Assembly (NCBI GenBank): GCA_023457495.1
Contig: JAEWLQ010000101.1
Span: 1 to 16,795, forward strand
DNA from: Pseudomonadota bacterium
Lineage (GTDB): Bacteria; Pseudomonadota; Gammaproteobacteria; Steroidobacterales; Steroidobacteraceae
DNA: 16,795 nt
Reading direction: 5' to 3'
The notes below the pieces were generated by a model. That model did no database searches. It was not told the DNA's origin and saw nothing but the letters and a program-made list of their open reading frames with translations. Position numbers and translations under genes: made by a program. Below, piece by piece: positions 5,948 through 12,622 of this stretch (the stretch's first letter is position 1; each line of letters starts with the position of its first letter).

Positions 5948-6753
5948 GCATCAACAAGCCAGCCGAGTACCTCAGGATCGAGCATGTCTGCAAGACCTTC
6001 GGCAAGGGCGACAACCGCAGCGAAGTGCTGCGCGACATCTCGCTCGACGTCGGCAAGGGTGAATACATCTCGATCATCGGACACTCGGGCTGCGGCAAGT
6101 CCACGCTGCTCAACATCGTGGCCGGGCTGACGGACGCAACCAGCGGCTACGTGTTCCTCGAAGGACGCGAGGTGCACGAGCCGGGGCCGGACCGCGCGGT
6201 GGTGTTCCAGAACCACTCACTGCTGCCGTGGCTCACGGTGTACGACAACGTACGCCTGGCGGTCGACAAGATCTTTTCAGGCAGGAAGACCGCGGCCGAG
6301 CGGCACGCGTGGACGTTGCACAATCTCGAGCTCGTGCACATGACACACGCGATGAAGAAGCGCCCGGGCGAGATCTCGGGCGGCATGAAGCAACGCGTCG
6401 GCATCGCGCGGGCGCTCGCGATGAGCCCGAAGGTGCTGTTGCTCGATGAGCCCTTCGGCGCGCTGGATGCACTCACACGCGCGCATCTCCAGGAAGAGGT
6501 GATGAAGATCCACGCCGAGCTCGGCAACACCGTACTGATGATCACGCATGATGTCGACGAAGCCGTGCTGCTCTCGGATCGCATCGTGATGATGTCGAAC
6601 GGTCCGGCGGCGCATATCGGCGAGATCCGCGGCGTGGGCCTGCCACGACCGCGAAATCGACTGGAGCTGATCGCCGATGCGGAGTACATCGCCAGCCGCG
6701 GCGCGGTGCTCGAATTCCTACACACGAAGTCTCACTACGTCGAGGCGGCGTAG
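5944..6753 (+). CDS. nrtD: Nitrate-type ABC transporter ATP-binding protein
   Basis: A 269-residue ABC ATPase with every catalytic motif intact: Walker A GHSGCGKST (46-54), Q-loop Gln89 in VVFQNHSLLPW, signature SGGMKQR (145-151), Walker B VLLLDEP (164-170) and the H-loop THD (His202). The QNHSLLPWLTV stretch and the C-terminal GEIRGVGLPRPRNR are typical of NrtD/TauB-type nitrate/sulfonate ATPases. It has a single ATPase domain without the fused binding domain of cyanobacterial NrtC, so the complex probably uses an NrtD homodimer. The ATG overlaps the nrtB TGA (ATGA), and this is the last gene of the operon. Only 9 bp separate it from the end of the convergent DUF1264 gene, with no visible terminator. 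Confidence 0.9.
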   Translation: MSINKPAEYLRIEHVCKTFGKGDNRSEVLRDISLDVGKGEYISIIGHSGCGKSTLLNIVAGLTDATSGYVFLEGREVHEPGPDRAVVFQNHSLLPWLTVYDNVRLAVDKIFSGRKTAAERHAWTLHNLELVHMTHAMKKRPGEISGGMKQRVGIARALAMSPKVLLLDEPFGALDALTRAHLQEEVMKIHAELGNTVLMITHDVDEAVLLSDRIVMMSNGPAAHIGEIRGVGLPRPRNRLELIADAEYIASRGAVLEFLHTKSHYVEAA

Positions 6754-6762
6754 GCGAGAACG

Positions 6763-7509
6763 TCAGTGCGCGGAGTCGTTCGGCCCGTCTCGCAGCTCGA
6801 GCTGGACGACATCGCCCTTCTGCCATGCATCGGCTGAAGGATCGATGGGTGGATAGGTGATGTCGGCACGATCCCGGCGCTTGTCCGCGCTCGAAACGTG
6901 GAAGCGCCGGTCGCGGTCGGCGACCATCTTCTCGTCGACTTGTCCATCCGCCGTGAAGCCCATCATGAGCATCGGCGCGCCCAACGGCAGTGTGAGGTCC
7001 TTGTCGGTGTGCCAGGTGTGCCACGTCTTGCCGTAAGTGCCGACGAGTTTCTCCATGAATTCGTGTTCCGCGATCTCGGGTATGCCCGGCGCGATGAGCT
7101 GCCCGGAGCGCACTTCGTGGACGTGGCTGTGCCACAGCCGCTTCTCCGACTCGGGCAGTCCCGCGAACAGCTTCGCGGAGATGATGTACTCGACGCCCAT
7201 GATCTTGGCCTTCTTGCCGTTGCCGTCGTAGATGACGCACTGGATCACGTCTTCATTGAGGTGCCCGCAGAAGTGGTGCGCTTCCATCTGGCCCTGCATG
7301 TTCCCGTTGTAGAAGTGGAAGCCGTTCATGTAAGCGTCGAGCGACTGCAGGGGGGGCTTCTCCTGCATCGCGCTCGCGCCGGCTTCGAGCAGGCGGGTCT
7401 TGGTGGTCTCTTCGGCGCCGGGCGCCTCGACCTTCGAGGCGGATTTGTCGTCGCCGCAGGCGCAGGTCAGCGCCGCGAGCAGCATCAGGGTCAGGTATGA
7501 GTGGCGCAT
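6763..7509 (-). CDS. OBAP/DUF1264 family exported protein
   Basis: A 248-residue protein with the oil-body-associated protein (DUF1264) signature. In order: FHFYNGNM (64-71), EAHHFCGHLNEDVIQCVIYD (76-95), IMGVEYIIS, LWHSHVHEV (125-133), YGKTWHTW (159-166) and LPLGAPMLMMG (174-184). Plant OBAP proteins carry nearly the same motifs and associate with seed lipid droplets; the bacterial function is unknown to me. The many His residues (H78, H79, H127, H129, H131) suggest metal binding. The N-terminus is a signal peptide with Cys at 16 and 18 right after the hydrophobic core; it looks like a lipoprotein, but neither Cys has a canonical lipobox. I chose the ATG at 7509, which starts the signal peptide; a GTG at 7542 is a poorer option. 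It may be co-transcribed with mltA upstream, 82 bp away, although a hairpin lies between them. Confidence 0.85.
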   Translation of the reverse strand: MRHSYLTLMLLAALTCACGDDKSASKVEAPGAEETTKTRLLEAGASAMQEKPPLQSLDAYMNGFHFYNGNMQGQMEAHHFCGHLNEDVIQCVIYDGNGKKAKIMGVEYIISAKLFAGLPESEKRLWHSHVHEVRSGQLIAPGIPEIAEHEFMEKLVGTYGKTWHTWHTDKDLTLPLGAPMLMMGFTADGQVDEKMVADRDRRFHVSSADKRRDRADITYPPIDPSADAWQKGDVVQLELRDGPNDSAH

Positions 7510-7559
7510 GCGCTGAGAATAGCCACCGTGCCCACTAACCACAGTCGACGTCTCCGGCC

Positions 7560-7581
7560 CGGCACGGGTAGGACCGTGCCG
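7560..7581 (-). terminator. Hairpin after mltA, possible terminator
   Basis: Perfect 8-bp stem CGGCACGG-GTAGGA-CCGTGCCG beginning 10 bp beyond the mltA stop and lying 51 bp before the DUF1264 start codon. Neither strand shows a real U-tract, so this may be a weak terminator, an attenuator, or a processing stem between mltA and the DUF1264 gene. Confidence 0.4.
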
Positions 7582-7591
7582 CCTTCTCGTG

Positions 7592-8713
7592 TCACCGCGG
7601 CGGAGCGGCGTCCTTTGGCCACAGCACCCACATCTCGCCGTCGTATTTCATCGTCCCGGCCTGCGCGCCGGCGGACGCGCCGAAGCCGAAGAACAGGTCC
7701 GCGCGGATCGGCCCGCGGATCGCGCCACCCGTGTCCTGCGCGACGACCAGCCGCCGCAGCGGTAGTTTGGTGGTGGGGTCCGTGGTCGCGAGGAACATCG
7801 GCGCGCCTAGCGGCAGGAACTGCGGATCGATCGCGATGGAGCGGCCCGCGGTCAACGGCACGGCCTGCGCGCCTTTCGGGCCGATCGAAGGATCCGCGAG
7901 CGGCGCCTCCCGGAAGAACACCACGCTGGGATTGCTGTCGAGCACCTCGTTGAGCCGGGAAGGATTCGCCGTCAGCCAATTGCGTATGGCCGGCATGTTC
8001 GCTTCCTCGAGCGGAAACGCGCCCTGGTCGACGAGATAGCGGCCGATGGATCGATACGGGTGACCGTTCTGGTCTTCGTACTGCAGGCGGATGGTCTCGC
8101 CGGTGGTGAGCTGGACGCGGCCCGATCCCTGCACCTCGAGCAGGAATGCATCGAGCGGGTCGTCTATCCACACGATCGCATGCCCGGCGAGGCCGGGCGC
8201 CTGGCGCGTGCCGGCGCGGCTGTAGTAAGGCACGACCTTGTTGCCCTCGAGCCGGCCGCGAACGCGCTTGCCCTTGAGCTCGGGGATCACCGCGGCGAGA
8301 TCCACGACGAGCAGATCGTCCGGGCGGCGATACAACGGTGTCGCGAATGGCCCGCTGCGTTCGCGCGCGCCGCGCAGCAGCGGCTCGTAGTAGCCCGTGA
8401 CGAGGCCCGTCTTCTCGTGCTTGCGCCCCGTGACGCGCAACACGCGGTACGGCGTGAGGTGTTGTTCCATGAAGGAGCGGACGAAGGCGGCATCCGTCGG
8501 ACTGGTGGCGATCGCGGCGCCGCAGAACGAGGCCCACTCGGGCCGCTTCGCGATGACGCCGCACGAGGAGAGCAGGGCGGGCCACGCGGCGAGCGCGTCG
8601 TCGGTGGTCCAGCCCGGCAGCTTCGACCACTTGGCCGGTTCGAAGCGCGCGGTGGGTGCGGTGGGCGTGACCGGCTTCTTCGTGACGCAGCCGGCGAGCG
8701 CGGCGACGAACAC
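7592..8713 (-). CDS. mltA: Membrane-bound lytic murein transglycosylase A, start uncertain
   Basis: A 373-residue MltA: a periplasmic, lipid-anchored enzyme that cleaves the MurNAc-GlcNAc bond of peptidoglycan with 1,6-anhydro ring formation. MltA/3D-type motifs are present: GYYEPLLRGARERS (107-120), PLYRRPDDL, LLEVQGSGRVQL (191-202), YRSIGRYL and the C-terminal AQDTGGAIRGPIRADLFFG (325-343). D327 and D338 are 11 residues apart; by position D338 is my best match to the E. coli catalytic Asp308. The lipobox is L-A-G-C with Cys9. From the GTG at 8713 the signal peptide would be only eight residues with no basic residue. The open frame continues upstream through TRFIACVFVAALAGC, a normal signal, but has no ATG, GTG or TTG before a stop inside repeat copy 5. 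The coding identity is firm; the start is not. Confidence 0.9.
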   Translation of the reverse strand: MFVAALAGCVTKKPVTPTAPTARFEPAKWSKLPGWTTDDALAAWPALLSSCGVIAKRPEWASFCGAAIATSPTDAAFVRSFMEQHLTPYRVLRVTGRKHEKTGLVTGYYEPLLRGARERSGPFATPLYRRPDDLLVVDLAAVIPELKGKRVRGRLEGNKVVPYYSRAGTRQAPGLAGHAIVWIDDPLDAFLLEVQGSGRVQLTTGETIRLQYEDQNGHPYRSIGRYLVDQGAFPLEEANMPAIRNWLTANPSRLNEVLDSNPSVVFFREAPLADPSIGPKGAQAVPLTAGRSIAIDPQFLPLGAPMFLATTDPTTKLPLRRLVVAQDTGGAIRGPIRADLFFGFGASAGAQAGTMKYDGEMWVLWPKDAAPPR

Positions 8714-8750
8714 ACACGCGATGAATCGCGTGAGGAGTGGAGTCGATGTC

Positions 8751-8793
8751 AGGTCTGTCCCCTTTTGCTAGGAAACGAGGAATGTCCCCATTT
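8751..8793 (-). repeat. 43-bp dispersed repeat, copy 5 (solo)
   Basis: Minus-strand copy with a single substitution (CAAAAGGGG for CAAACGGGG). It lies in the gap between the stop of the oligopeptidase gene (7 bp away) and the start region of mltA, read in the same direction as both. It has no inverted partner. Its last bases, GGGGACAGACCT, followed by G, place a GGGGA five bases ahead of an in-frame CTG (8752) that could begin mltA. Confidence 0.85.
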
Positions 8794-8800
8794 CATCATT

Positions 8801-11014
8801 TCATTTCGTGATGCCGGCCTGGTCGAGGATGAAGGCGTATTGCTCGGCGTACTCGTGGTACTTCTGGAAGCGGCCTGACTTGCCGCCGTGGCCGGCTTCC
8901 ATGTTCGTGCGCAACACGATGAGGCTGTCGCCGGTGCGGCGCGCGCGCAGGCGAGCGACGTACTTGGTCGGTTCGAAGTACTGCACCTGGCTGTCCCACA
9001 GGCCCGAGTGCACGAACATCGCCGGATAGTCCTGCGCGGAAAGCTGGTCGTAGGGCGAATACGAGAGCATGTAGTCGTAGTACTTCTTCTCCTTCGGATT
9101 GCCCCACTCGTCGAACTCGTTGGTCGTGAGCGGGATGCTCTCGTCGAGCATCGTCGTGACGACATCGACGAAAGGCACGCCAGCGACGATGCCGCGATAG
9201 TCCTGCGGCGCGAGGTTCGCGATGGCGCCCATCAGCAGTCCGCCGGCGGAGCGGCCCGTGGCGAACGTGCGCTTGGGATCGACGTACTTGTTGGCGACCA
9301 GCCAGCGGGTCACGTCGATGAAATCCGTGAACGTGTTCTTCTTGTTGAGCAGCTTGCCGTTTTCGTACCAGGCGCGGCCCATCTCCTGGCCGCCGCGGAT
9401 GTGCGCGATGGCCACGACGAAGCCGCGGTCCAGCAACGACGCGGGCAGGTAGGAGAACTCGGGGTCGTACGAAGAGCCGTACGAGCCGTAGCCGATCTGC
9501 AGCAGCGGCGCGGTGCCGTTGCGGGGCGTGGTCTTGCGGTACACGATCGAGACCGGAACCTTCGTGCCGTCGCGCGCCGTGGCCCAGGCAAGCTCGGTCG
9601 AGTAGTTGGCCGGATCGTATCCGCCGAGCACGGGCTCGCGCTTGAGCAGCTCGCGCTCACCGGTGCTGAAGTGATAGTCGTAGGTGGTGCGCGGCGTCAC
9701 GAGCGACGTGTACGTGTAGCGCAGCGTGTCGTTGTCGAACTCGCGGTTGACGTCGAGCATCATCGTGTAGCTGGGCTCGTCGGCCGTCACCAGCACGTCG
9801 GCCTTGCCGGCCTCCCACGGCCGGATGCGCAGTTTGCGCAGGCCACCGGAGTGTTCCTCCACGGTCAGGAATTTCTTCGACACGTCGAAGGCGTCGATGA
9901 ACGCATCGTCGCGATGCGCGACGACGTCGCGCCATTTCGTGCGATCCCCTTCGGCGCCGCGCGGCACTTCGACCAGCCGGAAGTTCTTCGCCTGCCAGTT
10001 GGTGCGCACGATCCAGCGGCCATTGGCGTGCTCGACCTGGTATTCGTGATCGCGCTCGCGCGGCAGGAATAGCTTGAATTCCGGGTTCGGGGCGGTCGCG
10101 TCGGCGTACCAGACCTCGGTCGACACGGTGCTCTGCGTGTGGATCAGCAGGAACTTCTCATCCTTGGTGCGCATGAGCTGCGTGTAGAAGCTCTCGTCGT
10201 CCTGCGTCCAGACCACCGGATCCGCCGCGACGTCGTTCAGGTTCGCGCTGTCGATGTGATGGCTGCGCACGCGGAAACCGAGCAGGGTCTCCGGATCCTT
10301 CTCGATGTAGAAGAAGGTCTTGTTGTCGCCCGCCCAGATGACGTTGTTCTCGACGTTCGCAAGCGCGATGGATAGATCCTTGCGTGTGGTGAGGTCGAGG
10401 ACCCGCACGATGTACTGGCGGCGTCCGATCGTATCCACCGCGTAGGCGAGCAGGTTGCTGTCGGGGCTGATGGCGATGTCGCCCACTTCGTAGAAGTCGT
10501 GCCCCTTCGCGAGCTCGTTGAGGTTCAGCAGGATTTCCTCGGGCGCATCCTTCGTGCCCTTGCGGCGCGCGTAGATAGGGTATTCGCCGCCCGTTTCGAA
10601 CCGCTTGTAGTACCAGTACCCGTTCATGAGGTAGGGCACGGTCGAGTCGTCCTGGCGCAGACGGCCGACGATCTCCTGGTACAGCGTTTCCTTGAGCGGC
10701 TTCAGGTGCGCGAGCATCGCGTCGGCATAGGTGTTCTCGGCGTTGACGTACGCGAGCATCTCGGGATTCGCGCGCGAATCGTCGCGCAGCCAGTAGTACT
10801 CGTCGCTGCGCGTGCCGTTGGGCGACTCGACCGCGAATGTCCGTTTGGCCGCGACGGGCGGCTGCGGTAGGGCGGCAGTCGCGTAGCTGCGGTTGGCGAG
10901 GCTGGGCGACGAAATGGCGGCGGCGGGGGTTTGTTTCATGTGACTGCTACAGGCGCTCAGGAAAAGGACCAGGGAACAGAGGATCACCGGGGCGGCCGGA
11001 CGCGTGAATCTCAT
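8801..11014 (-). CDS. ptrB: Oligopeptidase B (S9A family), lipoprotein form
   Basis: A 737-residue serine oligopeptidase of the prolyl oligopeptidase family. It has a lipoprotein signal (VLFLSACSS, lipobox L-S-A-C, Cys22), an N-terminal propeller (about 60-450; begins with the typical SDEYYWLRDDSR) and a C-terminal alpha/beta-hydrolase domain. Catalytic Ser589 is in GRSAGG, Asp674 in GLWDSQV and His709 in AGHGG. The spacings of 85 and 120 residues equal those of E. coli PtrB (S532, D617, H652). The recalled PtrB specificity acids also align: E633/D635 (P1) and D517/E519 (P2), predicting cleavage after Arg/Lys. Classical PtrB is about 690 residues and cytosolic, so the lipobox implies a periplasmic, membrane-anchored enzyme. 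The ATG at 11014 starts the signal peptide; no strong ribosome-binding site is seen. It is divergent from hutH. Confidence 0.92.
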   Translation of the reverse strand: MRFTRPAAPVILCSLVLFLSACSSHMKQTPAAAISSPSLANRSYATAALPQPPVAAKRTFAVESPNGTRSDEYYWLRDDSRANPEMLAYVNAENTYADAMLAHLKPLKETLYQEIVGRLRQDDSTVPYLMNGYWYYKRFETGGEYPIYARRKGTKDAPEEILLNLNELAKGHDFYEVGDIAISPDSNLLAYAVDTIGRRQYIVRVLDLTTRKDLSIALANVENNVIWAGDNKTFFYIEKDPETLLGFRVRSHHIDSANLNDVAADPVVWTQDDESFYTQLMRTKDEKFLLIHTQSTVSTEVWYADATAPNPEFKLFLPRERDHEYQVEHANGRWIVRTNWQAKNFRLVEVPRGAEGDRTKWRDVVAHRDDAFIDAFDVSKKFLTVEEHSGGLRKLRIRPWEAGKADVLVTADEPSYTMMLDVNREFDNDTLRYTYTSLVTPRTTYDYHFSTGERELLKREPVLGGYDPANYSTELAWATARDGTKVPVSIVYRKTTPRNGTAPLLQIGYGSYGSSYDPEFSYLPASLLDRGFVVAIAHIRGGQEMGRAWYENGKLLNKKNTFTDFIDVTRWLVANKYVDPKRTFATGRSAGGLLMGAIANLAPQDYRGIVAGVPFVDVVTTMLDESIPLTTNEFDEWGNPKEKKYYDYMLSYSPYDQLSAQDYPAMFVHSGLWDSQVQYFEPTKYVARLRARRTGDSLIVLRTNMEAGHGGKSGRFQKYHEYAEQYAFILDQAGITK

Positions 11015-11043
11015 GGCGAGGACCGTGCAAGAGAGAGGCAGGC

Positions 11044-11073
11044 ATTCTAGCGGACTCGAACTGGCCACTTCAG
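11044..11073 (-). promoter_or_regulatory. Candidate sigma-70 promoter of the oligopeptidase gene
   Basis: On the minus strand, CTGAAG (11073-11068), an 18-bp spacer and TAGAAT (11049-11044; five of six to TATAAT) would start transcription about 23 nt before the ATG at 11014. The -35 box is weak. This is a pattern match only. Confidence 0.35.
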
Positions 11074-11082
11074 ACCGGGGTT

Positions 11083-11097
11083 GCGGCATCATGCCGC
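11083..11097. promoter_or_regulatory. Palindrome over the hutH ribosome-binding region
   Basis: GCGGCATCATGCCGC is a perfect 15-bp palindrome (7 bp arms, 1-nt centre) ending two bases before the hutH ATG. In RNA it could form a GCGGC/GCCGC stem with an ATCAT loop exactly where a Shine-Dalgarno sequence should be; on DNA it could be an operator. It does not resemble the HutC operator I recall. Confidence 0.45.
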
Positions 11098-11098
11098 C

Positions 11099-12619
11099 AT
11101 GTTGGACATCGGCAATTCCCTGAATTTCGCGGCATTGCGCGATTTGTCGCGCGGCAGTGTCCGGCTTGCGGTCTCGGCGGACGCCTATGCCGCGATCGAG
11201 CGGGGCGCCGGTGCGGTCGCCCGCCTCGTGGCGCGCGGCGAACCGGCCTATGGCGTGAACACCGGGTTCGGCCGGCTGGCGCAGACGCACATTCCGAACG
11301 ATCAGCTCGAACTTCTGCAGCGCAACCTCGTGTTGTCCCACGCGGTCGGGGTCGGCGATCCGCTGCCCGCGCCCGTCGTACGGCTCATGCTGGCGCTCAA
11401 GATCGCGGCGTTGGCCCAGGGTTTTTCCGGAGTCAGGCGTGAGCTCGTCGATGCGCTGGTCGCGCTCTACAACGCCGACATCCTGCCGCGCGTTCCCTCG
11501 AAGGGTTCGGTGGGGGCGAGCGGCGATCTCGCGCCGCTCGCGCACCTGGCCGCGGTGTTGTTAGGCGTGGGCGAAGTCGAATGCCGCGGCGAGATTCTCT
11601 CCGCCGACGAGGGGCTGAAGCGCGCCGGGCTCGCACGCCTCACGCTCGCCGCGAAAGAAGGGCTTGCGCTGCTCAACGGCACGCAGACCTCGACTGCGCT
11701 CGCGGTATGCAACCTGATCGCGATCGACAATCTGCTGCGCACGGCGATCGTGGCGGGAGCATTGTCAGTCGACGCGGCCGAGGGCTCCGCGAGCCCGTTC
11801 GACGCGCGCATCCACGCGCTGCGTGGGCATCCCGGGCAGATCGCCTTGGCCGCGGCGTACCGCGCGCTGCTCGAAGACAGTCCGATCAACTCGAGTCACC
11901 GCGATTGCGGCAAGGTGCAGGATCCCTATTCGCTGCGCTGCCAGCCGCAGGTGATGGGCGCGTGTTTCGACCAGATCGAAGCGGCGCGCGACGTCTTGCT
12001 GCGCGAGGCGAACGGTGTCACCGACAATCCGCTGGTTTTCGCGAACGACGGGACCGGGATCGACGAGGTTCTGTCGGGTGGCAACTTCCACGCGGAGCCG
12101 GTCGCCTTCGCCGCGGACAATCTCGCGTTGGCGGTGGCCGAAATCGGCGCGCTGGCGGAGCGGCGCATCGCGCTGCTCATCGATGCGACGCTGTCCGGCC
12201 TGCCACCCTTCCTCGTGAAGGACGGCGGCGTGAATTCGGGATTCATGATCGCGCACGTGACCGCCGCGGCGCTCGCATCCGAGAACAAACTACTGGCGCA
12301 CCCCGCGAGCGTCGACTCGCTGCCGACCTCCGCGAATCAGGAAGATCACGTGTCGATGGCGACCTTCGCCGCGCGCAAGCTCTCGGACCTGGCCGACAAC
12401 ACGGCGACCATCCTCGGCATCGAGCTGCTGGCCGCCGCGCAGGGCGTCGACCTGCGCGCGCCGGTCGTGACGTCGGAGAAGCTGCAGGTCGTGATGCGCG
12501 AGATCCGCGCGCGCGTACCGCATTACGACATCGACCGGTACCTGGCTCCCGACATCGCCGCGATCACGCAGGCGGTGAAGAACGGCGTCATCGCGGCGCA
12601 CTGTCCGGCGCTCGGCTGA
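11099..12619 (+). CDS. hutH: Histidine ammonia-lyase
   Basis: A 506-residue aromatic amino acid lyase (typical HutH is about 510). It converts L-histidine to trans-urocanate and ammonia, the first step of histidine degradation, in the cytosol. The MIO prosthetic group would form from A140-S141-G142 inside GSVGASGDLAPLAH. The active-site YGVNTGFG (Tyr51) and NQEDHVSM motifs are present. Ser80-His81 in NLVLSHAVG is the histidine-lyase type; tyrosine lyases differ here, so histidine is the likely substrate. The ATG at 11099 gives the standard N-terminus (MLDIGN); a TTG at 11081 would add six residues. No clear Shine-Dalgarno lies ahead, and a palindrome occupies the site. No other hut gene (hutU, hutI, hutC) is near. 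Its stop lies 3 bp from that of convergent nhaA. Confidence 0.95.
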   Translation: MLDIGNSLNFAALRDLSRGSVRLAVSADAYAAIERGAGAVARLVARGEPAYGVNTGFGRLAQTHIPNDQLELLQRNLVLSHAVGVGDPLPAPVVRLMLALKIAALAQGFSGVRRELVDALVALYNADILPRVPSKGSVGASGDLAPLAHLAAVLLGVGEVECRGEILSADEGLKRAGLARLTLAAKEGLALLNGTQTSTALAVCNLIAIDNLLRTAIVAGALSVDAAEGSASPFDARIHALRGHPGQIALAAAYRALLEDSPINSSHRDCGKVQDPYSLRCQPQVMGACFDQIEAARDVLLREANGVTDNPLVFANDGTGIDEVLSGGNFHAEPVAFAADNLALAVAEIGALAERRIALLIDATLSGLPPFLVKDGGVNSGFMIAHVTAAALASENKLLAHPASVDSLPTSANQEDHVSMATFAARKLSDLADNTATILGIELLAAAQGVDLRAPVVTSEKLQVVMREIRARVPHYDIDRYLAPDIAAITQAVKNGVIAAHCPALG

Positions 12620-12622
12620 TCC

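Noticed and set aside
7491..8717. Minus-strand 408-codon frame overlapping mltA
   Set aside because: It is out of frame with the clear MltA sequence and extremely Arg-rich, without domain motifs.
8888..10072. Long plus-strand open frame antisense to the oligopeptidase gene
   Set aside because: It mirrors the codon positions of a clearly conserved protease on the other strand, its product is Arg/Val-rich with no recognisable motif, and high GC content makes such shadows common.
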